The notes: generated by a model not told the origin, from the letters alone. 64,000 bases of DNA from Agreia sp. Leaf210 (GCF_001421485.1 NZ_LMKK01000001.1:811717-875716), one strand, 5' to 3'. Counted from the first letter of the stretch, positions 50,366-59,511 are shown. Numbers and translations are program-made.

Positions 50366-51481
50366 CTAGCGCCCGAACGCCTGCGCTGCCGGGCAGTCGA
50401 AGGGATCTCCGCCGGCCGAGAGACCCACACGGTTGAGGTAGCGGATCACGATGCCGTACGACTGACGCAGACCGGTCTCGGTGTAAAGGATGTCGTGCTT
50501 CTCGCAGTATTCCTTCGCGATGGCCTGAGCCTTTTTGAGGTTGGGGCGCGCCATGTTCGGAAAGAGGTGGTGCTCGACCTGGTAGTTGAGACCGCCCATG
50601 AACGTGTCCATGACGAAGCCGCCGCGGATGTTGCGCGAGGTCAGCACCTGACGACGCAGGAAGTCGACCTTGCTGTCGTGCGGCAGAGTCGGCATTCCCT
50701 TGTGGTTGGGAGCGAAGGACGCGCCCATGTAAACACCGAAGACGGCCAGCTGAACACCGATGAAGGCGAACGCCATTCCGGGCTCGAGCAGCAGGAAGAT
50801 GACGAGCACGTAGGCCGAGATGCGCGTGGTGAGCATCACGATCTCGAGCCAGCGCTTGTCGACCTTGCCCTTGCCGAAGACGGTGCGGAAGCCGTGGATG
50901 TGAAGGTTGAGACCCTCGAGCATCAGGATCGGGAAGAAGAAATATCCCTGGCGCTTGGTGGCCCAGGCGTAGAGGCCGCGCGACTTGGCCGCGTCTTCGG
51001 GCGTGAACGACACGAAGTCGCGCTCGATGTCGGGGTCTTTGCCGAGCACGTTCGGGTTGGCGTGGTGACGCGAGTGCTTCGTCATCCACCACGAGTAGCT
51101 GATGCCGACGAAGAGGTTGGCGAGCGTGCGGCCCGCGATGTCGTTGGCCTTGCCCGAGGTGAACACCTGGCGGTGCGAGGCCTCGTGAGCGAGGAAGGCG
51201 AACTGCGTGAAGATGATGCCGAGCGCGGCAGCCATCAGCAGCTGGAACCAGGAATCGCCCAGCAGAACGACTCCGACGCCCACGCCGCCGAGCGCTGCGA
51301 GCAGCACACCGAACATGGCGTAGTAGAAACCCTTGCGGCGGCGAAGAAGGCCGGCATCGCGAACGGTGTTGAGCAGCGAAGAGTACTCGCTGGTCGGGCT
51401 GGTGCGCGCACCACCCGGCTTCGTCTTGGTGAATGTAATGCGCGGTTTGACTGTGTCGGTCACAAGGCCCCTCTCGGCCAT
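50366..51481 (-). CDS. Membrane fatty acid desaturase
   Basis: 371 residues. The three histidine boxes that bind the di-iron centre are present: HEASH (about residue 100), HSRHH (about 138) and QVEHH (about 305). Four hydrophobic spans lie between. There is no cytochrome b5 domain; electrons must come from a separate reductase/ferredoxin. Acyl-lipid desaturases of this type control membrane fluidity, often in the cold. I use the ATG at 51481 with GAGGG upstream; a GTG six codons later, preceded by GAGAGGGG, is a real alternative. Confidence 0.92.
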   Translation of the reverse strand: MAERGLVTDTVKPRITFTKTKPGGARTSPTSEYSSLLNTVRDAGLLRRRKGFYYAMFGVLLAALGGVGVGVVLLGDSWFQLLMAAALGIIFTQFAFLAHEASHRQVFTSGKANDIAGRTLANLFVGISYSWWMTKHSRHHANPNVLGKDPDIERDFVSFTPEDAAKSRGLYAWATKRQGYFFFPILMLEGLNLHIHGFRTVFGKGKVDKRWLEIVMLTTRISAYVLVIFLLLEPGMAFAFIGVQLAVFGVYMGASFAPNHKGMPTLPHDSKVDFLRRQVLTSRNIRGGFVMDTFMGGLNYQVEHHLFPNMARPNLKKAQAIAKEYCEKHDILYTETGLRQSYGIVIRYLNRVGLSAGGDPFDCPAAQAFGR

Positions 51482-51618
51482 CGGGCCCTCGCAGGGCAGC
51501 AAGACAACCAGGTTCTAGGGGTGACTTGCTCTCACTCTAGGGGGCGTGGGCAGCGATCCACGGATCGGGCCACGGATGCACGGTCTTTGGGTAGAGAATT
51601 GCCAGCCCAAGGGATTGA

Positions 51619-52053
51619 TTAACGCCGCTCGCGCCCGAGCTGTACATAACGCAAAATGCATATAGCAGCGCCACCGAGCAGTGCTCCCGCGGTGTTCGCG
51701 GCCACATCACCGGCCGACGCAAACCGCTGTGGCAGCAACAGGGCCTGGGAGAGTTCGATGGTGAGTGACGCTAAGAACCCGAGAACGCCCGAGATCCACC
51801 ACAGCGAGGGCCAGGCCAGCAGGGCGATCAGCGCGCCGAGCGGAACGAACATCACGACGTTCGATGCCGACTCCACGACCGAGTAGGTGACCCACTCGGG
51901 CAAGCCATGTCGGTGCAGCATATATAGCAGCCGCACGAGCGCACTGTGAAACGGCTTGTCTACGGGCGTCGGCCAGAACGTGATCGCCACGACCGCGACC
52001 GCGATCACGCCGAGAGCACGCCAGGCCCATCGACGAGTGCGCGCGCTGTTCAT
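51619..52053 (-). CDS. VanZ family membrane protein
   Basis: 144 residues with about four membrane spans. SNVVMFVPLGALIALL and ELSQALLLPQRFASAGDVAANTAGALLGG form the VanZ motif. Family members include a teicoplanin-resistance accessory protein, but most, like this one, are of unknown role. TAGCCT (52060-52065 coding strand) is 6 nt before the ATG: leaderless. Confidence 0.9.
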   Translation of the reverse strand: MNSARTRRWAWRALGVIAVAVVAITFWPTPVDKPFHSALVRLLYMLHRHGLPEWVTYSVVESASNVVMFVPLGALIALLAWPSLWWISGVLGFLASLTIELSQALLLPQRFASAGDVAANTAGALLGGAAICILRYVQLGRERR

Positions 52054-52116
52054 GCCTCGAGGCTAACGAAGACATGTTTCACGGCGATTGCCGCGGGGCA
52101 CCGATCACGCGTCGCG

Positions 52117-53505
52117 CTACGCCCCGAGATACTGCTTCAATGCCTCGTCGCCGTCGCGGGGAACGAACCCGGTGGCCGCCAGTTTGCCCAGCGGCAGAAC
52201 GCTGCCGAGCGGCCGCGGGGCCACGGACTTGCCCGCGAAGTACTCCTCGGTCGAGACCCCGGTCACGTCAGAGGCGGAGTGACCCGTGAGCTCGTAGACG
52301 CGCGCGGCGATGGCCGCCCACGAGAGCGGCTCGCCCTCGTTCGTGAGGTTGTACGTGCCGAAGTCAGCACCCGACGACAGCAGGTGCCGGATGCCGGCGG
52401 CCAGGTCGGTCGTGAAGGTCAGGCGCCCGATCTGATCGTTTACGACGCTCGGAGCCACTCCACGCGAGGCGAGCGACCCCATGGTGCGCACGAAGTTGTT
52501 GCCCTCGCCGATGACCCAGCTGGTGCGCACGATGTAGTGCTTGGGAACGGTCGACACCAGAGCGTCGGCCGCGGCCTTGGTCTGGCCGTAGACGCCCAGC
52601 GGCGAGAACGCCTCGTCTTCGGGGTGCTCGGCGGCGGTTCCGTCGAAGACGTAGTCGCTCGAGACATGCACGAGGGTGAGGCGGTTGGCGGTGGCGACCG
52701 ATGCGAGCAACGCGACGGCCGAGACGTTCGCGGCCCACGCATCCGGTCGGCCTGTGGCCGTCTCTGCCTCGTCGACCTTGGTGTACGCGGCGGCGTTGAT
52801 GATGGTGTCGTAGTCGCCCCAGTGCCGCGAGGTGTAGCTGGCCGGGTCGGCCACATCGAAGTCGGCGCGCGAGACGTACTCCGCGTCGGGGAACTCGGCG
52901 CGCAGGGCGAGGCCGAGCTGTCCGCCGGCGCCGAGCACGAGCGTGCGCGCGCCCTTCATGGGCACGACGTCGCCGAGACGCGGGTGGGCCTGGTCTTTCG
53001 CGCTGATCTCGACGTCGTCGAGCGCGATGGGCCACTGGATGTTCGCGGTCTCGTCGGCGAGGTTGAGGAACGTGTACGAGGCGGCCGGGCTCCAGTGGTC
53101 GTTGACCAGGTAGGTGTAGGCCGTGTCCTCTTCGAGAGTCTGGTACGAGTTGCCCACTCCACGCGGCACGTAGACGGCGCGACCGGCATCGAGCTCGACG
53201 GTGACGACAGCTCCGAAGGTGTCGCCCTCACGCAGGTCGACCCACGCTCCGAAGATGCGGCCGGTGGCCACAGACACGTACTTGTCCCAGGGCTCGGCGT
53301 GGATGCCGCGGGTCGTTCCGGTCTTGCCGTTGAACGAGATGTTGTTCTGCACCGGTCCGAAGTCGGGCAGGCCGAGCGCCAGCATCTTCTCGCGTTGCCA
53401 GTTCTCTTTGAACCAGCCGCGATTGTCACCGTGCACCGGCAGATCGAGAATGACGAGTCCGGGAATCGCGGTCTCTGTCAGACGCAGTTCTGTCGCTTCG
53501 GCCAT
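52117..53505 (-). CDS. rmlCD: Bifunctional dTDP-4-dehydrorhamnose 3,5-epimerase/reductase (RmlC-RmlD fusion)
   Basis: 462 residues. Residues 1-185 are the RmlC cupin: NNISFNGKTGTTRGIHAEPW with the catalytic His, VDLREG, VPRGVGNSYQTLEEDTAYTYLVND. Residues 190-462 are RmlD: LVLGAGGQLGLALR, HVSSDYVFDG, YGQTKAAADALV (YxxxK), and TSWVIGEGNNFVRTM. The fusion performs the last two steps to dTDP-rhamnose. rmlB is 18 kb away. The ATG at 53505 follows AGGTATTACCG. Confidence 0.93.
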   Translation of the reverse strand: MAEATELRLTETAIPGLVILDLPVHGDNRGWFKENWQREKMLALGLPDFGPVQNNISFNGKTGTTRGIHAEPWDKYVSVATGRIFGAWVDLREGDTFGAVVTVELDAGRAVYVPRGVGNSYQTLEEDTAYTYLVNDHWSPAASYTFLNLADETANIQWPIALDDVEISAKDQAHPRLGDVVPMKGARTLVLGAGGQLGLALRAEFPDAEYVSRADFDVADPASYTSRHWGDYDTIINAAAYTKVDEAETATGRPDAWAANVSAVALLASVATANRLTLVHVSSDYVFDGTAAEHPEDEAFSPLGVYGQTKAAADALVSTVPKHYIVRTSWVIGEGNNFVRTMGSLASRGVAPSVVNDQIGRLTFTTDLAAGIRHLLSSGADFGTYNLTNEGEPLSWAAIAARVYELTGHSASDVTGVSTEEYFAGKSVAPRPLGSVLPLGKLAATGFVPRDGDEALKQYLGA

Positions 53506-53671
53506 CGGTAATACCTGTGCTTTCTCTCGCCGCACGCGTTCGGTCGCGCGCAGCGAGCCTATCGGCAACGAGCGCCCGGGTCACCCCGGCGCGGGGGTGC
53601 ACACCCTCTGTTCACGTGCCAAAACGACGGATGTCGGAATATCACCGCGCGCGAGCCGGTTTCCGAGAGCG

Positions 53672-54811
53672 ATGACTTCTGACAGCAACACCTCCTCCCC
53701 CGCTCCTCTTTCTCTCGCCGAGAGCGACGTCGCGTCGCCCTCGCCCGACCGGGTCGCGCTCGTCGTGGGCGCATCCGGCATTACCGGCTCGGCCCTGGTC
53801 GACCGATTGGCGGGCGATGGATGGCGAGTGCTCGCGTTGGCCCGTCGCGAGGGCCGGCCGGTCGCCGGGGTGCGATGGATCTCTGCCGACCTGCGGTCGC
53901 CCGAGAGCCTGCGCTCGGCCCTCGAGGGCCAGGGCATCAGTCACGTCTTCTTCTCTGCCTGGGCGCGACAGGCCACCGAAGAAGAGAACATCGCGGTGAA
54001 CGGCGGCATGGTGCGCGATCTTCTGGCCGCCCTCGACTCGTCGCCCGTAGTGCACGCGTCGCTCGTGACCGGCCTCAAGCACTACCTCGGCCCGTTCGAC
54101 GCCTATGCGCAGGGCGAGATGCCCGACACTCCGTTTCATGAAGAGGAGCCGCGCCTCGACACCCCCAACTTCTACTACGCGCAGGAAGACGAGCTGTTCG
54201 CGGCCGCCGAGCGACAGACGTTCACGTGGTCGGTGCACCGCTCGCACACGGTGATCGGTCACGCCGTCGGCAACCTCATGAACATGGGGCTCACCCTCGC
54301 CACCTACGCCTCGATCTGCAAGCACCTCGGCCTCCCGTTCATCTTTCCGGGCAGCGAGACGCAGTGGAACGGTCTCACCGACATGACCGATTCCACCGTG
54401 CTCGCCGAGCAGATGGTGTGGGCCGCCACGACTCCGAGCGGCGCGAACGAGGCCTTCAACGTGGTGAACGGCGACGTCTTTCGCTGGCGCTGGATGTGGC
54501 CGCAGCTCGCCGCCTACTTCGGCGTCGAGCCCGAGGGCTTCGACACGGCACCGCGACCGCTCGAGCAGCAGATGATCGGCATGGAGAGCATATGGGCGGA
54601 GCTCGCCCAAAAGCACGCGCTGGTTGAGCCCGACCTCACCCGCCTCGCGTCGTGGTGGCACACCGATGCCGACCTCGGGCGCGACATCGAGGTGGTGACC
54701 GACATCAGCAAGAGTCGCCTCGCGGGCTTTCACACCCATCACCGCACGGTGGACTCGTTCACGGCGCTGTTCGACCGCTATCGCCGCGACGGCCTGATTC
54801 CCAGCGCCTGA
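53672..54811 (+). CDS. PRISE-type SDR oxidoreductase (progesterone 5-beta-reductase/iridoid synthase-like)
   Basis: 379 residues. GASGITGSALVDRL binds NADPH. WSVHRSHTVIGHAVGNLMNMGLTLATYASICKHLGLPF, FPGSETQW and NVVNGDVFRWRWMWPQLAAYFGV match the PRISE enzymes that reduce activated C=C bonds. The start at 53672 is chosen because upstream in-frame sequence is antisense to rmlCD. It probably reduces small enones; it stands alone. Confidence 0.88.
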   Translation: MTSDSNTSSPAPLSLAESDVASPSPDRVALVVGASGITGSALVDRLAGDGWRVLALARREGRPVAGVRWISADLRSPESLRSALEGQGISHVFFSAWARQATEEENIAVNGGMVRDLLAALDSSPVVHASLVTGLKHYLGPFDAYAQGEMPDTPFHEEEPRLDTPNFYYAQEDELFAAAERQTFTWSVHRSHTVIGHAVGNLMNMGLTLATYASICKHLGLPFIFPGSETQWNGLTDMTDSTVLAEQMVWAATTPSGANEAFNVVNGDVFRWRWMWPQLAAYFGVEPEGFDTAPRPLEQQMIGMESIWAELAQKHALVEPDLTRLASWWHTDADLGRDIEVVTDISKSRLAGFHTHHRTVDSFTALFDRYRRDGLIPSA

Positions 54812-54844
54812 GTCGACGCATCTGCCCGCACGTAGTCAACCTGG

Positions 54845-54940
54845 CTTCGACTTGTCGAACTTTCGCGCGCATGGCCAGTAAAGTCAAGCCCTCGGGGAGG
54901 GCCTGCGCGTGCGCCACGCTCGAAAGTGGACAAGTCGAGG
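54845..54940 (+). promoter_or_regulatory. Large inverted repeat overlapping promoter and ribosome site of the 99-aa gene
   Basis: Arms 54847-54856 and 54929-54938 pair over 10 bp; 54860-54865 pairs with 54921-54926; then 54866-54871 with 54904-54909 and 54873-54876 with 54900-54903 (one bulged base). The base of the stem covers the start of GAGGGAG, the ribosome site. TAAAGT at 54879-54884 inside it could be a -10 box, in which case the arms act as DNA sites. Confidence 0.55.
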
Positions 54941-54952
54941 GAGACGAGACCT

Positions 54953-55252
54953 ATGAAGCGCGTTGATTGCCAAGGCAAGACCTTCATCACCACAGACGAC
55001 GTCGCGCAGGCGATCACGAACTTTTCGCAGGCCGCACAGCGGCGAGGCCGTGTCGTAAAGATCGATGTTCCGGCGATCGCCGAGACCGGCGAGCACGTCG
55101 TCGAGTTGGTGCTGTCTCCGGGCGAACCGCTCGACGTCTCCGACTCTTCCCACGAGCCCGTCGACCTCGACACGGCGCCCCTGATCCGCTCGCTGTCTGA
55201 GCGCAAGCTGGCGTGGAGGCCCCACACGATGCCGCGGGGCGAGACGGCGTAG
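54953..55252 (+). CDS. Hypothetical protein (99 aa)
   Basis: 99 residues, soluble, mixed alpha/beta: KRVDCQGKTFITTDDVAQAITNF then VVKIDVPAIAETGEHVVELVLSPG. No domain recognised. GAGGGAG lies 9 nt before the ATG. Regular codon use and the neat 5-prime element make it a real gene. It ends 88 bp before ugd, with which it may be co-transcribed. Confidence 0.75.
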   Translation: MKRVDCQGKTFITTDDVAQAITNFSQAAQRRGRVVKIDVPAIAETGEHVVELVLSPGEPLDVSDSSHEPVDLDTAPLIRSLSERKLAWRPHTMPRGETA

Positions 55253-55340
55253 GGCTTGCTGCCCCCGAACTCTGGTAGGAATGAGGCATGCAAAAGCACG
55301 ACGGAGTGCCTCAATTTGCCACATCGGGGGAAGGCAGAAA

Positions 55341-56657
55341 ATGAAGCTCTCTGTAATCGGCTGCGGCTATCTGGGCGCGGTTCACGCCGCATCGATGGCC
55401 GAGTTGGGCCACGAGGTTATCGGCATCGACATCGACCAGGCCAAGATCGAGGCGCTGGCAGCCGGAAAGGCGCCGTTCTTCGAGCCGGGCCTCCCCGAGA
55501 TCCTCACCTCTGCCACCGCCACGGGCCGTCTGCGCTTCTCGACTGATCTTGCGGATGCAGCCGGCTCGCAGGTGCACTTCATCGCCGTGGGAACCCCGCA
55601 GAAGCGGGGCAGCTACGCCGCCGACCTCACGTACGTGAACGCCGCCCTCGAGGGCCTGCTTCCCTATCTCTCGGATGGCGACCTGGTGGTCGGCAAGTCG
55701 ACAGTGCCCGTCGGCACCGCTGCCGACCTGGCCGCGAAGGTCGCCGCGAGCGGCTCCGGAGCCATGCTCGCCTGGAACCCGGAATTCTTGCGCGAGGGCT
55801 TCGCCGTGCAAGACACCATCTCGCCCGACCGTCTCGTCTACGGTTTGCCGCCCGAGGCCGCCCAGGCCGAGGCATCCAAGGCCTTGCTCGACGGCGTCTA
55901 CGAGTCGGCGCTGAGCAAAGACACCCCGCTGGTGGTCACCGACTATGCGACCGCCGAGCTCGTGAAGGTCTCGGCCAACGCGTTTCTCGCCACGAAGATC
56001 TCGTTCATCAACGCGATGGCCGAGATCGCCGAGGTCACCGGAGCCGACGTGACCCAGCTGTCGACCGCGATCGGCCTCGACGACCGCATCGGCTGGAAGT
56101 TCTTGAAGGCCGGCGTGGGCTTCGGCGGCGGATGCCTGCCGAAAGACATTCGGGCGTTCACCGCTCGCGCGGAGGAGCTGGGCCGCGGCGAGAGCGTCGC
56201 GTTTCTCAAAGAGGTCGACGCCATCAACCTGCGCCGTCGCCAGCGCGTGGTCGACCTCGCGGTCGAGGCGCTCGGCGGTTCGGTGCACGGCAAGAAGATC
56301 GCCGTTCTGGGCCTAGCCTTCAAGCCGCACTCCGACGACATCCGCGACAGCCCCGCGCTCGACGTGGCCGTGCAGTTGAAGGGCCGTGGGGCCAACGTGG
56401 TGGCCACCGACCCCGAAGCCATCCACACGGCCAGCCGCGTGCACCCGCAGCTCACCTACGAGGCCGATCCGGCTGCGGCCCTGCAGGATGCCGACCTGGT
56501 CGTGCTGGTGACGGAGTGGGACGAGTTCCGCTACATGGACCCGACGTGGGCCCTGCCGCTGGTCAAGACGCCGACGATCATCGACGGCCGCAACACACTG
56601 GATGCGACGGCCTGGCGCGCTGCCGGCTGGACGTACGTCGGGCTGGGTCGACCGTAA
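55341..56657 (+). CDS. ugd: UDP-glucose 6-dehydrogenase
   Basis: 438 residues. GCGYLGAVHAASMAELGHEV binds NAD; PGLPEIL, GKSTVPVGTA, and GVGFGGGCLPKDIRAF with the catalytic Cys are diagnostic; LAFKPHSDDIRDSPALDV starts the C-terminal domain. It oxidises UDP-glucose to UDP-glucuronate for surface glycans. GGGGGAAGG lies 7 nt before the ATG, the same purine-rich ribosome-site style as the LPXTG gene. The downstream glycan genes support this role. Confidence 0.96.
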   Translation: MKLSVIGCGYLGAVHAASMAELGHEVIGIDIDQAKIEALAAGKAPFFEPGLPEILTSATATGRLRFSTDLADAAGSQVHFIAVGTPQKRGSYAADLTYVNAALEGLLPYLSDGDLVVGKSTVPVGTAADLAAKVAASGSGAMLAWNPEFLREGFAVQDTISPDRLVYGLPPEAAQAEASKALLDGVYESALSKDTPLVVTDYATAELVKVSANAFLATKISFINAMAEIAEVTGADVTQLSTAIGLDDRIGWKFLKAGVGFGGGCLPKDIRAFTARAEELGRGESVAFLKEVDAINLRRRQRVVDLAVEALGGSVHGKKIAVLGLAFKPHSDDIRDSPALDVAVQLKGRGANVVATDPEAIHTASRVHPQLTYEADPAAALQDADLVVLVTEWDEFRYMDPTWALPLVKTPTIIDGRNTLDATAWRAAGWTYVGLGRP

Positions 56658-56666
56658 CGCAGCGCT

Positions 56667-56700
56667 GGTCGAGTAGGCCACCCGCGGCCGTATCGAGACC
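56667..56700. repeat. Palindromic repeat GGTCGAGTA...TATCGAGACC
   Basis: The outer words GGTCGAGTAGGCC and GGCCGTATCGAGACC are near-complementary around a CCCGC loop. This word pair is a familiar type of interspersed repeat in Micrococcales. It starts 9 bp after the ugd stop and may serve as its terminator. Confidence 0.65.
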
Positions 56701-56774
56701 GCACAATACACGACGTTTCGTAGTTAAGCGAGAAATACTCGATTTACACAAGGCTGCGCCATAAGCTCCTCCTC

Positions 56775-56921
56775 ATGGAACTTTCTGCCATCGCCGCCTC
56801 GGTCATCGTCATCGCTGCCGCATGGATCTCGTTGGCCCTCGCCGTGGGCCTTGGGCTCGGAGCCGTTGTTCGACGTCGCGACGCCGAGCCACCTCTTTCG
56901 CGAGCCTCCGACCTTCGCTAG
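56775..56921 (+). CDS. Small single-span membrane protein (48 aa)
   Basis: 48 residues: MELSAIAASVIVIAAAWISL begins a single hydrophobic span (about 4-32), then a basic stop-transfer RRRD and a short polar tail ending ASDLR. It is too short for usual gene callers. TAAGCT at 56762-56767 ends 7 nt before the ATG, the leaderless arrangement seen in several neighbours; third codon positions are GC-rich. No family recognised. It may be an accessory factor of the envelope locus. Confidence 0.6.
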   Translation: MELSAIAASVIVIAAAWISLALAVGLGLGAVVRRRDAEPPLSRASDLR

Positions 56922-56969
56922 CTCGACATCCTCCGCATCGACCAACCGCGCCTGACGCCCTCAAACGCA

Positions 56970-56998
56970 AAAGGCCCCAAGCTTTGCTTGGGGCCTTT
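56970..56998. terminator. Bidirectional terminator
   Basis: A 13-bp perfect stem (AAAGGCCCCAAGC at 56970-56982 with 56986-56998) and 3-nt loop, flanked by A-rich sequence on the left and CTTTCG on the right. It separates the small membrane-protein gene from the convergent LPXTG gene. Confidence 0.88.
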
Positions 56999-57048
56999 CG
57001 ACGTAAATCCCGTGAGGGACGGGCAACGTTAGTTGCGACGTATAGCTA

Positions 57049-57579
57049 TTAGGCTGCGCTCTTGTTGCGGCGAACGACGCTCAGCACGAAGACGAGTGCG
57101 ATGCCCAGAACGAGTGCACCACCGGCGCCCCAGACGATCAACATCGGAGTCTCGAAGCCCGTGTTCGGCAGCGCGCCGTTGGAACCAGACCCAGAACCTG
57201 AACCTGAACCAGCTGCGTCGGTCGGCACGACGGTGAGTGTTCCGGTGGCGACATTGCTGGCGCTAGAGACGGTGATCGTGTAGCTGCCCGGCTGAGTTGC
57301 AGACGCGGTGTAGCTGACGGTTCCGTTGGGACCTGCCGGCTTGCTGGCGGTAACGACAACCTTGAGCGCGCTCAGAGTGACGGCGTCAGGAGCCGAGGCA
57401 ACGGTCGGCTCTCCGGGCTGAAAGCCGCCGAAGGAAAACGTTACGGGCGCTCCGGGAGCCACAACTACGGTCGCTCCGTTGTCACCGCCGTCGCCGTACG
57501 AGGCAGCGTTAGCCGCGGTCGGAACCGAGAAGATAGCGAGAACGGCGAGAGCGCCGATCGCAAGAGCCTTTTTGAACAT
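57049..57579 (-). CDS. LPXTG-anchored surface protein
   Basis: 176 residues. A Sec signal (MFKKALAIGALAVLAIFSVP, cleavage near AANA-A, residue 28), a beta-rich Ig-like region, a Ser/Gly repeat (GSGSGSGSGS, about 125-135), then LPNTGFE, a membrane span and RRNKSAA. This is a sortase substrate that is fixed to peptidoglycan. No sortase gene is in the window. GGGGGAAG lies 6 nt before the ATG. It sits beside the polysaccharide genes. Confidence 0.92.
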   Translation of the reverse strand: MFKKALAIGALAVLAIFSVPTAANAASYGDGGDNGATVVVAPGAPVTFSFGGFQPGEPTVASAPDAVTLSALKVVVTASKPAGPNGTVSYTASATQPGSYTITVSSASNVATGTLTVVPTDAAGSGSGSGSGSNGALPNTGFETPMLIVWGAGGALVLGIALVFVLSVVRRNKSAA

Positions 57580-57654
57580 GAGAACTTCCCCCAATAGTTT
57601 GCGCTGGGGCAAAGTGAACGCCCCCACACCAGTCATGCCTCAGTTGAGACTCTT

Positions 57655-59511
57655 CTACTGTAAGGCATTTTGACAGTCGACTTCGAGGGCCTTTGTTTCT
57701 AAAGCGTAAACAAAGGGGGTATGTTGCACCGAAACGGCCTTGGTTTGCGGCGTGTCACCTAAGAATTGGAAGTCAAGCACCGTACTATCTCCCGGCGCGA
57801 GTTCTATCTCCACCTTCGAAACACCATATCCCAGTTCTGTAGATGGTTGATATGGAAACGCCGCCCCATCTCGAGTGAGTCCCAAGTTGTAGAGGCCTTC
57901 GGCTCCGTATGCGGCTATGTTCGTGCGGATATTGCCTGGAGGTATGCCAAACTCCCCACCGCCCGTGACGTAGTCGGGGAGCGATGTGGCAGCGTCCGCT
58001 GGCGCCGTGTTGGTGAGTGTGACGCGCACCGAGTTCAGCGGCAAACCGTCGTTCCGGCAAACAGCCTGACCCGCTTCGATGTTCACCTGCAGATAGGGGT
58101 CCATCTTGGCGGTGGTGCTGTCGTTGAAGTACACGCCGAAACGCTGCTCAGTCTCGGAGCTTTTCGGCAGCCCTCCGGCCAGCGTCGTGCCTGCCAAAAC
58201 TTGCTGGTCTTCATCGTTCGCGCTCCACACCAGCACGCGGTTCTCGTCGCCGGCTTGCCCCAGCGCGGACACCAGCGCAGCGGGGTCAATGTTGCCGCTC
58301 GCGACTTTGTCGAAGACGGCCGCGGCCGCCGATGCGAAGAAGGCGTCCTGCTCGGGCGGCTGCTCGTACTTCGCATAAACGTCCTGCAGCAGCAGCTTTA
58401 CTGCGTTCTCGCTCGTGAGCTGATCGCCGCTGGGGAGGGCGATGGGGCCCGTCGCCTTCAGCAGATACGACAGGGCGACCGGATCGAGCGAGATAACCCC
58501 ATCCACCTGTAGGCCGAACTTCCTGTTCCACATCTCCCTGGCGATCTGACCTGACAGCGCGAAGTTGGGTGTGAAATTCACGTCTTGCATGAACTCGGCA
58601 GTGTTGTCGCCGTAAAGCGACTTTGTGTCGAGCGGCAACTCGATCACGGGTTCAGGAAACTGCCGGAAGCTGCTGCCGGATGTCTGCTGGCTCAGCTTGA
58701 TGGAGCCAGCATCGGTATTGACGAGCGCAAGGGCGCCCGGGATGCCTCCGGTCGAACGAAGCTCCGCGTTGTTCTGGAAGAGCAGTAGATAGTTACGCGG
58801 ACCGTCGGCGCCAAGCATGGCGGGCAGGAGCACGGCCGCTTTGCTCAGGATGGTTAGCTCGCCCGATGCCTCGGTGAGTTTATCGAGAAGCTGCAATCGC
58901 GCATCCGCCAGCGGTTGAATGACGCCGTCGCCATCGAGCGCGTCGACTCGTGCCACGGCATTGCCGACGGCCGCAGATGAATCCGCCAGAACTCCCTGCG
59001 CGTCGAGCAGCGGTTGCAGATCAACCCGTCCGTCGACGGGCTTGAAGTCAGAGAGGCCGATGGAACCAGCGAGCCCCGTCAGCGGCTGGATGCCGTAGCG
59101 CGAGACGTCATTCACGGTCGAGGAGAGCTCGCGCATTACGGTGAGGTTGCTACCGACCCACGGAAGCAACTCCGTCGCGCGCCAGACCGGATCGCTCGTC
59201 AGATCGGCGGCAGACTGCGCGTGCTGCGTGAGCCTGTTCATCGAATCGATCGCTCCGGCAGAGTCCCCCGACGTGACCTGAGTCTTTAGCTGAGTCACCA
59301 GAGGGATGGCGGCCTCCAGCTCGCCCTTCGCCTGGTAGCCGCGAACGCCTACCCACGCGGCCACGGCTACGACGAGCAGGGCGACGACGCCGAGAACGAC
59401 ACCGAGAACCTTTCGGCGTGACTTCGTGCGCCTAGGCCGACGCCGCCGTTCATCAGTTGTTGCGTGCCGGTCAAGCAGCGGCTCTTCTCCTGAGTTACTC
59501 ACCCGCGGCAT
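57655..59511 (-). CDS. DUF4012 domain protein
   Basis: 618 residues. A basic N-terminus (about 20-32) and one membrane span (about 33-53) anchor a large extracytoplasmic part that contains the DUF4012 region (about 230-600; NYLLLFQNNAELRSTGGIPGAL is its hallmark). The family occurs in Gram-positive surface-polysaccharide clusters, but its biochemistry is unknown. Its start overlaps the end of the glycosyltransferase gene by 17 bp, so it is translated with it. Confidence 0.9.
   Translation of the reverse strand: MPRVSNSGEEPLLDRHATTDERRRRPRRTKSRRKVLGVVLGVVALLVVAVAAWVGVRGYQAKGELEAAIPLVTQLKTQVTSGDSAGAIDSMNRLTQHAQSAADLTSDPVWRATELLPWVGSNLTVMRELSSTVNDVSRYGIQPLTGLAGSIGLSDFKPVDGRVDLQPLLDAQGVLADSSAAVGNAVARVDALDGDGVIQPLADARLQLLDKLTEASGELTILSKAAVLLPAMLGADGPRNYLLLFQNNAELRSTGGIPGALALVNTDAGSIKLSQQTSGSSFRQFPEPVIELPLDTKSLYGDNTAEFMQDVNFTPNFALSGQIAREMWNRKFGLQVDGVISLDPVALSYLLKATGPIALPSGDQLTSENAVKLLLQDVYAKYEQPPEQDAFFASAAAAVFDKVASGNIDPAALVSALGQAGDENRVLVWSANDEDQQVLAGTTLAGGLPKSSETEQRFGVYFNDSTTAKMDPYLQVNIEAGQAVCRNDGLPLNSVRVTLTNTAPADAATSLPDYVTGGGEFGIPPGNIRTNIAAYGAEGLYNLGLTRDGAAFPYQPSTELGYGVSKVEIELAPGDSTVLDFQFLGDTPQTKAVSVQHTPFVYALETKALEVDCQNALQ

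Larger units (their letters stand above)
56658..57048. other. Region between ugd and the LPXTG gene
   Basis: These 391 bp hold a palindromic repeat (56667-56700), a short membrane-protein gene (56775-56921) and a bidirectional terminator (56970-56998). Nothing else is seen. Confidence 0.7.
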
